A DNA stretch of 64,000 bases, taken from the NCBI RefSeq assembly GCF_963169125.1, contig NC_084802.1:118920903-118984902 (forward strand), read 5' to 3'. Source of the DNA: Humulus lupulus (lineage: Eukaryota; Streptophyta; Magnoliopsida; Rosales; Cannabaceae). Made by a program: the position numbers and the translations under genes. This document shows, one piece after another, positions 23,188 to 34,617 of the stretch; position 1 is the stretch's first letter, and every line of letters begins with the position of its first letter. The notes under the pieces were generated by a model. It saw nothing but the letters and a program-made list of their open reading frames with translations, was not told the DNA's origin and did no database searches.

Positions 23188-23868
23188 AAAATTCTTTTTA
23201 AACAATTGGCTTGTATTAATTTTACTTTTTACAAGTTTATGAACAAGGGCTAGTCAGTTAAATGACGGGTCACTTATAAGTGTAAGATCAATTCTTGATC
23301 ACTCGTACAGACACGATTTTGTCCATATCATTACGAGAAATAAAAGGAATTGTGCGCAGCTAGTTATTCTTGCCAATTATTGTATTTACTACAAGTATTT
23401 GCTCATTACGTGTGTTGTTTTGCTATATTATCATTAATTGTTTATAAGTACGCGAGCAGTAATATTTGAACAGGACTTGGTCATGGCAAGTGACTGAGAA
23501 CCTTAAGCTCCTTGATCACTTAGGGCATATAAGATACTAAGCGAGCAAAGCATATCAACAGGCATATGTAAACACACGAGCAAAATAAGGGAAAGCATAT
23601 TACAACACTTAGAATATTTTGCTGAATTTTAGTAAATTTTGTGAAATATTAATAAAGTGTTATGCTAGGTTCGGTCATACAAACATATGTTATAATAACA
23701 GTAAATATATTATAATATCATAACAAAATGTCTTTACACCGCGAGCAATTGCTACTCGAATGTAATTAAAATATTAAAAAGAAAAAGTTGTCTTATGCAG
23801 CAAAATTGTCTCAACATCACGAACAGTTGTTCGTATGTTTTAGTTACAAAATTAAAAAATTAATAATT
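23188..23868. other. Element E spacer after pol
   Basis: Non-coding, AT-rich stretch between the integrase stop and the antisense gene. Contains scattered CGAGCA motifs but no frame of note. Confidence 0.5.
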
Positions 23869-26390
23869 ATTGTGCAGCTAAAGGAGGGTCTTGCTTAGAC
23901 TGCTGGTCGACTGTTGTTCCAGCATCTTCTTCATCACTATCGATGCCTGTCGTGAGGGAGATTTCAAGAGAGTCTGATGCATTCTGGGCATCCATTTCCT
24001 CTTCTTGGCGAGTAGCGCACTTCGCGAGTTCAACTTTCCTCGTTTGCTAAAGGAGGTAGTCGAAATTCGGCTCTGGGTTTTTCTTCCAAAACAAGTAAAA
24101 GCAGTTGAAAGTTTCTTCTCTGAACCTCTCTAGGTTTTGGGAATTTGTTTCCTCGAGCAGCTTGACCCGCTCATCTAGCCCAGTGGCCTCCGTCATGCTG
24201 GCCTCTAAATCCTCCTGAAGTTTTGCTACTTCTTTGAAGTTGTTCTTCGAAGCTTCCTTGAATTTCTCCTTGGTAGCAATGGTCTTGCCTTCAGTTGTTT
24301 TGATCTCCTCAACTTGTACAGCCTCGATCTCCTCAGCACAACGCCAGCCATTGCTCATGGTCAGGATACCCTGTGAACAGAGAAAAAATGAAATTGTTAG
24401 CAATCAGAGAAAATGTTGCTCGACTAAAACACAATGTAGAAAAAAAAAACTTACACTGAGGACTTCAGTAATCCCGCGACTAAGGACCTAGTTGTGCTTC
24501 AGTGGGGGAAGATGGGCGCAGGCTTCCTGGCTGCGACGGTGTTTGGACAATTTTTGCAACTTTTCGTAGGTAGAATTAAAAGCATTGTTCAGCAAGTTAA
24601 CGACTGAGGATCTCCCTACCTAATCGGAGGAAGGGGCACTGCGAGGAGGAGGAGGAGGCGTTGTAGTTCTGGAAGAAGTAGGAGCCGGATGGTCTTCTGG
24701 TCAAGCCTTTTTTTTTTTTGGGAAGGCTCACTGCTGCTCTCCCCAGGATGCTTTCTACTCGATTTCTTCTTGCTCAAAGGAGCTTCAGCAGAGGCGTACA
24801 TAGCAAAAGCGTCTTCAGATGGCATGACTACAAAACAAAAACAAACGAGCAGTTATGTTAAGAAGTAGTTTAGAGCGATAATGGAATAATGTAAAGAAAA
24901 ATTCTAAGTAGTATACCCGAACTATTATTACTGGTTGTTATATTATTTAAAGAACTACAGCTACACTCACTATCTGCCTCAAAGAAGTCCAAGCTAAAAT
25001 TACTGGTCATAAATTTAAAGTTGCCATCCCTATCAAATAAATGACAAGGGATGGGCAAGTTATCTAGAAGTGAGAAGTCTATATCGTTCTCATCTGAGGA
25101 CTCAAGTATAGGACCGGTATATTCCAGCAGTTTTTGTTGTCCCCTCCCATGATGGGCAGGGGCAGAGGCAGTTTGAGGGTTGCTGGATGGCTCTCGGATG
25201 GTCACTCCTGTTGGTCGCCGCCTCTGGGGTTGTGACACATCTTGCTGCTGCTCAAGGATTTCCTATCCTTCAGTGCCCTCTTCAGTGGCACTCCCCGCTG
25301 TGGATTCCCTCACTTCTTGATGAGGTTCCAAAAGGCCAACCAACCTTAAATTTCTCTCTGTGACCAGCTCCTTGATGCTCTTTTCTATGTTCGTCATGCT
25401 GGATAGGGTTCTGGTCCTTATCTCCATCTCTGGAGTGGGGTCTAGTCGGTGCCATGGACCTAAGCACAGCACCAAATTACTAAGGACAAGAAAAGAAATA
25501 ACAAACAAAAAATGGACGACTAGAAGTTCCGACCAGAGATTAAAAAGTTTACCTCCTCGTGTGAAGGCCAAGTTGTCAGCAACCAAGTCTGTAGTGAGGA
25601 AGTACTCTTGGAATTATTTTCCTACGTTGGACTTGTGGATTATATCACTCAGGAATATGCGAGCAGATTCCTAGTAGCAGAAGTGTAAAATCCACGTGTT
25701 GTTTTGGTTGGGGCTGGATTTAAGATCGAACAGATAGTAGATCTCATGTGGGGTAGGCACAGGCCATATTTTGTGGTTATATAAGATATAGAGTGTTGAT
25801 AGTACTCTATATCCATTGGGTGTTATTTGGAAAGGGGCGACCTCAAAATAATTGGCCACCCCTTGGAAAAAGTCATTTTAGGGCAAGATTGTCCCTGCCT
25901 CTATATGATACCTCGACCAGGTGTTGTAGGCGCCTCCAGGCACGTTTGCCCTTTGATCGAGTGTAGGTTTGTATAGGGTAATCCCAGGAAGCCCGTACTT
26001 CTTGGGATATTTTGCCACCATCCTGGCCGATATGATACTAGAAGGGGTGACGTACCAGTCCACTTCTATTCGAGGGCCATCGCGAGGACGAGCTTTTGGC
26101 TGAATTTTTAGTGGTGAAAAATTTAAAGGTTGAGGATCGTTTGAAGGGCCCTTGGTGTTGGTTGAAACTTTGTTAGAAGGCGAATCTTTTTTTTTCTTTT
26201 TCTGCAAGCAGTGTATTTGACACGACCCTTGTTTGGTTGACTGGCTGAAGGACTGGTCATAGGGTTTTGTTGTGAAGATGAAGGCTCGGGAAAGAGCGAA
26301 GAAGGATGTTCTTGATCCTCGAACAGCAACGCGAGAAGATCGTCGTCTATTGGTCTCTCACCTCCACGGGGATCATGGATGAATATCTTA
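23869..26390 (-). pseudogene. Element E antisense gene (Transposase_28-like protein)
   Basis: On the strand opposite gag-pol, a chain of frames between pol and the 3' LTR: a Ser/Pro/Lys-rich N-terminus (26390-26120), a globular part (26207-25260) with GPRIEVDWYVTPSSI, YFEVAPFQITPNGYRVL and EIYYLFDLKSSPNQN, a hydrophilic Ser-rich middle, and a C-terminal coiled coil (24403-24050). The globular part matches what is known of the plant 'putative gypsy type transposon' domain (Pfam Transposase_28, PF04195), common in antisense frames of Tat elements. Stops separate the pieces (for example TAG at about 24048-24050, after which the frame stays open to about 23869); some breaks may be introns. Function is not established. 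Confidence 0.65.
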
Positions 26391-27232
26391 GAAGAACAAA
26401 GGAGAAGTGAGAATCTACGACCAATAGATAGAAGAAAGGGAAAAACAAGGATAACGTTGCTCGTGTATAAAAGTTAAGCTATTATATGACCAGTAGCATC
26501 CTGATAAAAACACTATAAACATGTCAGCAGTTTGAAAAAACAGATCAAAAAGTGAAAGTGAAAATTTTTTGGAAAAAATTTTCAACTCCGAAAACAGGCG
26601 GGAAAACCCCAGTTTTTTCGAAAAGCTTAAAATCGAATTTTCACTTCTATTTTGGACCCAAAATCAGTACTCCTATATCCCACATTGCTTTCTAAGCATG
26701 GCCTAGTATTTTATACTACCTAAAATCCATATTCTAGAATACTTTTCTACGTATCTTTGTCTAAACTAGATTATCCAAAAACTTTTTCTCAAGAACAGTA
26801 GAGACGCAATAACAAAAACTCGTGAAAGCAAGATTGGATTACATAAAAGAAAGTGGGTTCGAAATTTACTTGGAATATGGGTTGTAGGAGGAATCACATA
26901 GATTTTTACTTGAAGTTGGTCAAAGACGTCTCGGATCACAGAGGTTTTCTGGATTTACTTGAAAGTTTTTCTGAGTTCTTGAGGAGAGAGAATGTTTCGG
27001 TAAAAAATGAAAAGGCTAAAGAGTAATATATTTATACTGCTCGAGCCGTTATTGAAGAGTAATGATGGGGATTGGATTTCGATGTATGGGAATTGCAATG
27101 ACCGTCAAAATATTTTTGGGAGAGTGTAAAGGTCATGATTGCATGCTTTCTCGAAAAGGTACTGACAGATATGACAGGTTTGACGGGTAGTTGGTCGAGT
27201 CATTTTATTAAATGGTGGTCGCAGTAAAATAA
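26391..27232. other. Element E region upstream of antisense gene
   Basis: Contains the likely control region for the antisense gene and no coding frame. A cluster of CT/GA-rich sequence and a TATATTTATA-like block near 27027-27036 could be its promoter on the minus strand; this is a guess. Confidence 0.35.
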
Positions 27233-27246
27233 ACTTGGGGGGCGAA
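27233..27246 (+). promoter_or_regulatory. Polypurine tract, element E
   Basis: AACTTGGGGGGCGAA directly abuts the 3' LTR start at 27247; the G run is the expected plus-strand primer. Confidence 0.65.
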
Positions 27247-27868
27247 TGTTTACCAAAAAAAGACTTACTTGCTGACATGGAAAAGTTAGTATGCACACAG
27301 GTTTCACGTGACTATTTAAGTGGTTATGTTCAGGTCGACCATCGACCAGAGGTGAAGTTACTCAATAGATCAAGAAGATGCTCAATCGTACAACAGAAGA
27401 TGTGTTTCATATGCGACCGGGCTAGTTGTAATATATCAGATAATTCTAAAGATATTTGATCTTACTTTTATGTAAAGATTGTAATTTCTATTATTATATA
27501 GATATGTTTGTATCAAAATATATACACGGCCTATCGCCCCGTAAAAAGAGCCTTGAGCCTATAAATAGGACTCAAGGAACTCTTTGGAGGGAGGGCATTT
27601 TTTGTAATCAATAGAGAGAAATATAGTGTTTTTATCCACGAAATTTGTACTCACCTCCAAGTTTGTGAAACTCGTGAACCCTAGTTCACTGATTGCAGGT
27701 TTTAGAGTTCTTCTAAAATAATAAGAACATGAAGTGGATGTAAGCCATTACCATTATCTAGGGCTGAACCACTATAAACTTTGGTGTCATTTATCTTCTT
27801 GGGTTCAATTGATCTTATTTCTATCATTTTTATTGACTCCGTGCCGTTGACCAAATCGAGGGTCAACA
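27247..27868 (+). repeat. Element E 3' LTR
   Basis: 622 bp, begins TGTTTACC and ends GGGTCAACA, followed by GTAGA. Substitutions against the 5' copy are scattered and mostly transitions. Confidence 0.93.
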
Positions 27869-28130
27869 GTAGAAATAAAAGAAATTGATTTTTATCAATT
27901 ATTTTATTTAAGTGTGAAAGGATAAATATTGATAGTCAAAATTGGTTTTGATTATTATATTTATTTAATTAATAATAAGATGATAATGGAAATTCAAATT
28001 TTGAATTTTGAATTTTAAAATTTAAGTTGTTATCTTTTCCTTAAAAATATGATACCTTATTTGAATTTCTAATTATTAATTTTTCAGAATAAAAATGGAT
28101 GAAAAAAATCAAATCTCATTTTTCAGGGAA

Positions 28131-28178
28131 AGTGCTACATGCATAGGACTTCTTGGACTGCTCTACGCATGTAGCACT
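28131..28178. repeat. Hairpin upstream of LTR promoter, copy 1
   Basis: Perfect 12-bp inverted repeat AGTGCTACATGC (28131-28142) / GCATGTAGCACT (28167-28178) around a 24-nt loop, in LTR-like copy 1 upstream of its T/A-rich promoter zone. Copy 2 has a different hairpin in the matching place. Confidence 0.7.
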
Positions 28179-28785
28179 TCTGATGGTGATCAGTTATTGT
28201 TTTTTTTATTTAATTAATTAATAAAACATTTTGTAAAGGGTTTTAAAATGCAATGTAAGATTTTGTCTTTAATCATTATTATTATTATTAAAGATAATTA
28301 ATTTAATTATTATTATTATGATAATAATGTCTATATATATTCTATATGATAGAAAATAAAATAATACAAATTTTTAATAGAGAATAAAAATTGATCATCT
28401 TGTTAACATAAAAAGAAAAATCTTTTTCTCTAGCTTATAATCAAGAGTCTCATGTGTTGAGAATACTTTTGATTCACAAATATTGATTCTTGTTCTCTAT
28501 GTGCCCATCTACATCTTAAGGTATAGAGAACGTCTTGGAAGATCTAGGTGTGAGTACTCTAGCAAGAATGGGAAGAATGAAATATATACTAAAAGATTCA
28601 AGGATTCTTGATAGGCTACAAGAGGTAAATCATTTCACATTCTTTTTTACATATACATATTATATTGATTAACATATTGCATATAAAAGGATCCTCATAT
28701 AAAGTTGTTTATATGAAATTTTTTGTTGTGTACAATACAACCATCAGAGATATTTCCGCCTGTGCACTAGGAACTGTTCCTAACA

Positions 28786-28924
28786 AACGAACCCAGGGGT
28801 GGCAACTTTGGATGAGAGTGGCAACTGAGGTTAACCTAAGCAGAAGTCGATGGGTCTTACCGACATGAGCTCTCAGATGTGTTGCATACGACAGAAAGTT
28901 AACCGAGGGGCTTCTTGTTTGGGT
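28786..28924. other. 139-bp spacer between two LTR-like copies
   Basis: Sequence between the end of copy 1 (CCTAACA) and the start of copy 2 (TGATGCCC). It may be the remnant of an internal region, but no primer site or coding was recognised. Confidence 0.35.
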
Positions 28925-29161
28925 TGATGCCCTAAAAGTATGTGTAAAGAAATTTTACTTTAGAATTAAATAAAAGTACACTTTCTTATAATTGATTGTT
29001 TGAATTATTAGTGAATATTTTTTATATATATAAACATCATAAAATTTCATATTCATTAATGCAAGTATGATCTTGTATTAGTACAAGAGGGTTAAGATTA
29101 TTAATAATGAATAAAATAGTCAACAACATAATCAAGAATGGAATCTTTAACGAATGGCTGC

Positions 29162-31655
29162 TGTAACGCCCTGGTTACCCCAAGACCATTACGGTGAACG
29201 ATGAACCGTGAATCTAACTCGCTACCCAAGTCCTTTGGTTAAAAACGTGCTTGTAGGTGTTATTAACAAGTTAAGGTGGAAAACCAATCAAAAGGAAAGG
29301 ATTATTTTATTTAAAACATAAAACTGTTCGTGGGCCCATAAAAACGTTTACAAGTTATTTACAACATAAAGTGGTCATTACAGTTTTAAATATACAAACC
29401 CGTCGACATAAGCGGCAAAAATAGGGTAAACCACCTAGTTCCTCTGAGAACTCCTTGGCCATGGTGGTCAAGCGGCCACATATGTACACATCACCACCTA
29501 AGCTCTCCACTCAAGGCTGGGTGAGCTTTTCCTTCCCTTTACCTGCACCACATAGCACCCATGAGCCAAAGCCCAGCAAGAAAACACAATAATGCAAACA
29601 TATAATATCAAATGATGATCATGATAATCATACAGAACTTATAGCTCTGAACAGATGAGTGAATATCACTTTGTGTTTACAATAACCATGAAGAAGCTTA
29701 TAACTCTAATTAGATGAGTGATTTAACACATGAGGTTCTGGTAAACCATACTGAGTGACTGACAAGCAAGTCACCAACTTAAACAAATGAGAGACTGATG
29801 GGTAAGTCTCTAGCTTAACAGATGAGTGACTGATCGATAAGTCACTAGCTTAAACAAATGAGTGACCGATGGGTAAGTCACTAGCATAACAGATGAGTGA
29901 CTGGTGGGTAAGTCACTAGCTTAAACTGATGAGAGACTGATGGGTAAGTCTCATGGGCTCAACACCCACAACCATGTGACTAAATAGTCACTGTGGCTCT
30001 AAGAGACTAGCCTTTGGCTAGACAAGCGCTTATAGTATTCATCGAACTTGAGGTCGATCCGGCATTAAGGCTCTTCTGAGTCATTTAATGCAGATGTTGA
30101 TTAGATCTAATCTTTATTGGCTTGCGTTAAACACGCTAAGGCCATTCCTGACTTATGAGCCAGCACTGTGTGACCAGTGCCCAGTACCACTGCCGAACTC
30201 GACTAATGAGTCACAGCTTCACAGTTGATACTGACACCTTTGCCAATTCTGACTAATGAGTCAGTGCCATACACAAGTGACCAAGATTTGCTAAGCATTC
30301 AATAATCAATCCATATCCACATTTACACATTCAACATGCTTCATGAATAATCACACATGTCACATATGGGGTGCAGTTTTCTTACCTCTGATTCGAGCAA
30401 GAGTGAATAAAAGAATGACCCTTGAGAACGATCAAACTTTAAGTCCTTTAGCGGTCACCTAGTCATAACCAAATAGGGGACACCATCAATAAAATGGATA
30501 ACAAAGGTTCACAAACCAAGATCTAGCCTCGGGGACGTCGAATCCTACTAATCAGGGTAGTCGGAACGATCCCGAGGCCTAAAAATAAGTTCCCGAGATC
30601 AAAACACTCAATCGGCCTCAAAACCACTCAAGAGCCGCGGCCCTAGAAGCTTGAGTCGCAGCCCCCAGCCACACCAGGAGTAAGGGTAACGGCGCCCACT
30701 ACCCAGTGCCGCAACGCCCAGCACGCCCAAACTCCTCACCTGCTTCTTCGAGGTTGGGCCGCAGCCCCCTCCCAGAAACCAGTCATAACCTCGTTTTCTC
30801 CCATTCTAAACCTCCCAAAAACATACCTAAACTCTTCCAAATCCAAAAATCAAAGTTCCCAAACATCCCAATGATCCAAAATCATCAAATCTCAAGGCTC
30901 AAATGAATCAAAAGCTCAACGATTCACAAAATCCAATTCAAAGCTTAGAAACTCTAAAAACTCAAAACTTAAAACTTAGATTACCTTTGATTGGGTTGTT
31001 TCTCGTCAAATCCTTTGGTCAAGAAGCTCCTAATCTTTCCTAGGATCGCTGTGCTTCGATCCTTGCTTGATTCCAACTCCTAGAACTCAAGATTTCTTCG
31101 AAATTGCCTCGAACGGTAAAAGGAACTAACAGGAGAGAGAAAGTGTTTTTAAACGTACGATTCTATCTGACGAACTACTTCAGGCTTAAGTAACCTCAAA
31201 TAAAACCTAATGCTCGGGGTCCCAAAAACACCCCTGGGGACATAATAGTCAAAACTTCTAGAATTTCCTCCTGATCTCAATAACTCCCAATTTATCACCA
31301 AATAAACACTCGCATTACTCAATATCCCAATAAATGACCTCGTTATGACACAATCGCTAATTTTATAATATAAGTCTGTCTCATGCCGAATAGATCGGAT
31401 ATATCTCCATAATAATGGGATCTCATCCATAAATCACAATATGCACCAAAATACACAAATATGCCCTCAATGGGCCAATTTACCAAAACACCATAATAAT
31501 CAAATGTGGACCCACATGCATGCATTTAACATCATATTATAATATAATTCACATAAACATGCATATTATCAGTTAATGGCATAATTAAACAATTATGGCC
31601 CTCCCGACCTACAAATCCAACCATTAAACTGCATTAGGGATTTCAGGGCATTACA
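29162..31655 (-). repeat. Element B 3' LTR
   Basis: 2,494 bp, plus-strand ends TGTAACGCCC and GGGCATTACA. Carries a six-unit hairpin array (29752-29953) and a GC-rich block near 30640-30770 like that of the 5' LTR. Confidence 0.92.
29752..29953. repeat. Tandem hairpin array in LTR B (6 units)
   Basis: Six units of roughly 35 bp. Each holds an inverted repeat with an 8-nt loop: GTGACT/AGTCAC in four units and GAGACT/AGTCTC in two, so stem changes are matched on both arms. One unit (GTGACC) has a single mismatch. The 5' LTR of the same element has seven units. Confidence 0.85.
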
Positions 31656-31680
31656 ACTATCCGCTCCTTACAGAAATTTT
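31656..31680 (-). promoter_or_regulatory. Polypurine tract, element B
   Basis: On the minus strand a purine-rich AAGGAGCGGATAGT runs directly into the 3' LTR start. The C interrupts the usual GGAGGGGA-like run seen in element D. Confidence 0.6.
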
Positions 31681-31689
31681 GTCCTCAAA

Positions 31690-33230
31690 ATTTACCTGAA
31701 TAGCTCGGGATACTGGCTCTGCATATCTGACTCCAACTCCTAGGTCGCTTCCTTGACCTTGCTGTTCCTTCACAACACCTTAACCAAAGGTATCGTCTTA
31801 TTCCTGAAGACCTTATCCTTTCTGTCATGTATCTGGACTGGCTTCTCCTCAAAGGAGAGATCTAACTCAAGCTCTAGATCCTCATAACTCAAAATATGAT
31901 TCACATCAGATACATGCCTCCGAAGAGCTGAAACAAGAAACACATTATGCACGGCCGACAATGCCGGAGACAAGGCTAGTCTATAAGCCACCTGACCAAT
32001 CCTCTCCATGATCTCAAATGGACCTACGAACCTAGGGCTCAGCTTCCCCTTCTTCCCAAACCTTCTCACCCCTTTCCATGGCGAGACTCTAAGGAAGACA
32101 TAGTCTCCCACTTGGAACTCCATGTTTCTACACTTGGGATCTGCATAACTCTTCTATCTACTCTGAGAGCGAGCATCCGAGCTCTAATCTTCTCAATGGC
32201 CCTACTAGTCCTCTGAACTGCCTCAGGACCCAAGTATCTCCTTTCTCCTGTCTCATCCCAATGATTGGGAGATCTGCACTTCCTACCATACAACATCTCA
32301 TAAGGTGTAACTCCAATGGTAGAGTGATAACTGTTATTGTAGGAAAACTCTATCAAAGGTAGATGCTTACTCCAAGAATCACCAAAGTCCAGCACACATG
32401 CCAGCAGCATGTCTTCCAATATCTGGATCGTCCTCTTAGATTTCCCATCTGTCTAAGGATGATAAGCAGTACTGAACTTCAACTGTGTACCCATGGCCTT
32501 CTGTATACTCCCCCGGAACTTGGAAGTAAAAGTGGGGTCCCGATCTAACACGATCGACCTAGGTGCTCCATGAAGGTGCACGATCTCTCTCACATAGAGA
32601 TCTACATACTGGTCAACTGTATAAGTAGTCCTCACTGGCAAGAAGTGAGCTGACTTGGTATAGCGATCCATTATCACCCAAATAGAATCATGCTGACCAA
32701 CAGTCCTGGGTAAGCCCACCACGAAATCCATCGTGATGTCCTCCCACTTCCACTCTGGGATATCCAGAGGCTGCAATAACCCTGCCAGCCTCTGATGCTC
32801 AGCCTTGACCTGTTGACTTATCAAGCACTTAGCCACATACTCTACTACATCTCTCTTCATCCCTGGCCACCAATACAACGATCTGACATCCTGATACATC
32901 TTTGTGGTGCCTGGATGCAAAGAGTAAGTTGTAGTATGAGATTCATCCAGAATCTCTCGCCTCAAAGCAGTGTCTAACGGAACACATATCCACCCCTTGT
33001 ATCTCAACAAGCCCAAATCAGACACTGTATAATCTCTGGATGCTCCTGCCAAAACATCCTCTCTAATCTTAATCAGCTGTGGATCACTCAACTGACCCTC
33101 CTTGATTCTCTCCAATAGTGTAGGCTGTAACAAAATATTAGCCAACTGGCCCACCAGCAACTCTATACCAGCTCTGGTCATATCATCTGCTAACTCTCTG
33201 GCTATCAGCCTAGCACCATAAATCTATCCC
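31690..33230 (-). pseudogene. Element B integrase and chromodomain-like tail
   Basis: Minus-strand integrase: zinc domain with HTTTYSLHPGTTKMY and a CLISQQ segment where sister elements read CLTCQQ (a zinc-binding Cys lost), core aspartates in [12 protein letters not shown] and VLDRDPTFTS, then a stop near 32454 before SERTIQ-type sequence in another frame, and YRLALSP/RRHVSDVNHIL and FEEKPVQI pieces to about 31700. The C-terminus corresponds to the chromodomain-like tail that in chromoviruses can steer insertion to heterochromatin. At least three frame breaks. Confidence 0.85.
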
Positions 33231-34617
33231 GTACCCTTCTGGCTTAAAGCATCAGCTACCACGATGGCTTTTCCTGGATGATACAAAATTTCACAATCAT
33301 AATCTTTTACCAACTCCAGCCAACACCTTTGTCTCATATTCAGGTCTTTCTAGGTGAAGAAGTATTTCAGGCTCTTGTGGTCTGTATAGATCTCACACTT
33401 CTCACCAAAAAGATAATGCCTCCATATCTTTAGAGAAAAGACCACAGCTGCCAATTCCAAATCATGAGTGGGATATCTCTTTTCATACTCCTTCAACTGA
33501 CAAGAAGCATAAGCAATTACCTTCTCTGACTGCATCAGAACACAGCCCAAACCCTGATGAGAAGCATCACAATAAATCACAAACTTCTCCTGATCTGTTG
33601 GAAGACTCAGAATCAAAGTTTTAATTAATCTCTGCTTCAGTTCCTGGAAGCTGTTCTCACATTTATCTGACCACACAAATTTCTGACTCTTGCATGTCAG
33701 CAAAGTCAATGCAGTAGCAATCTTTGAAACCCTTCCATGAAACGCCTATAATAACCTGCCAATCCAAGGAAACTTCTAACCTCATAAGCATTCTTTGTCC
33801 TTGGCCAATCTCTGACCGCTTCAATCTTTGCTGGATTTACCTTAATCCCCTCTTTACTGAAAATGTGCCCAAGAAAAGATACCTGAGATAACCAGAACTC
33901 ACATTTCTTGAACTTTGCAAACAATCTGTGTTCCCTCAGTCTCTGTAGAACCAACCTCAGATACTGCTCATGCTCTAACTCAGACTGAAAATATACCAGG
34001 ATATCATCGATGAAGACGATCAAAAATTGGTCCAGATAATCCTTGAACACTCGGTTCATCATATCCATAAAAGCAGCAGGGGCATTAGTCAATCCAAAAG
34101 ACATGACTAAGAACTCATAATGCTCATACCTGGTACGAAAAGCAGTCTTCGGTATATCTCCCTCCTTGACCCTCAACTGATGATAACCAGAACGAAGGTC
34201 GATCTTTGAGAATACCTTCTTTCCTTGCAATTGATCAAACAAATCATCTATCCTTCGCAAAGGATACTTGTTCTTGATTGTTAGCTTATTTAGTTCCCTG
34301 TAATCAATGCACATCCTCAGAGAACCATCCTTCTTCTTTAGAAACAAAACTGGCGCACCCCAAGGTGAGAAACTAGGTCTGATAAAACCCAAATCCAACA
34401 ATTCTTGCAACTGTACCTTTAATTTTTTCAACTCAGCTAGGGCCATTCTGTAAGGTGCTCTAGACAGTGGCTCCATCCCTGGTGCCAGTTCTATCACAAA
34501 CTCAATTTCTCTGTGCGGTGGTAACCCTGGCAAAACTTCTGGAAACACGTCCAGGAATTCACAAACAAGTCTGGTGTCTTCTGGTTTCACTGGCACGACT
34601 TGAGTGATATCAACCAC
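33231..34617 (-). pseudogene. Element B reverse transcriptase and RNase H
   Basis: Long open stretch 34617-33709 with [40 protein letters not shown] and catalytic FIDD at 34003-34014 (minus). RNase H follows at 33709-33350 ([26 protein letters not shown]). The stretch is cut at 34617 by element C, so the RT N-terminus and the link to protease are on the far side at 43456. A TAG at about 33349-33351 interrupts the RNase H end. Confidence 0.88.

Larger units (their letters stand above)
16330..27868 (+). mobile_element. Element E: full-length Tat-lineage Ty3/gypsy element
   Basis: 11,539 bp with matching 622-bp LTRs (16330-16951 and 27247-27868) and a 5-bp duplication GTAGA at 16325-16329 and 27869-27873. 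Internal order is gag, protease, reverse transcriptase, RNase H, a second (archaeal-type) RNase H, integrase, then about 4 kb holding an antisense gene and a polypurine tract. The second RNase H and the extra antisense frame mark the Tat group (Retand-like). Internal genes are broken by stops and frame changes, so it is probably non-autonomous. Complete ends and a matching TSD make the boundaries certain. Confidence 0.92.
16050..28785 (+). mobile_element. Copia-like LTR copy 1, interrupted by element E
   Basis: Plus-strand copy of the same LTR-like family, visible as 16050-16329 (TTTATAGTGGAAT, TTTATTGGAGCTTGGAA, GGTCCCC) and, after the Tat insertion, 27874-28785 (TCTCATGTGTTGAGAA, CTTGGAAGATCTAGG, end CTGTTCCTAACA). 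The element E target duplication GTAGA lies at the break, so both halves were once joined. The first portion of the LTR is missing at the junction near 16050. Confidence 0.5.

Noticed and set aside
28276..28327. ATT/TTA microsatellite as a possible regulatory array
   Set aside because: Ordinary low-complexity sequence in an AT-rich LTR-like copy.
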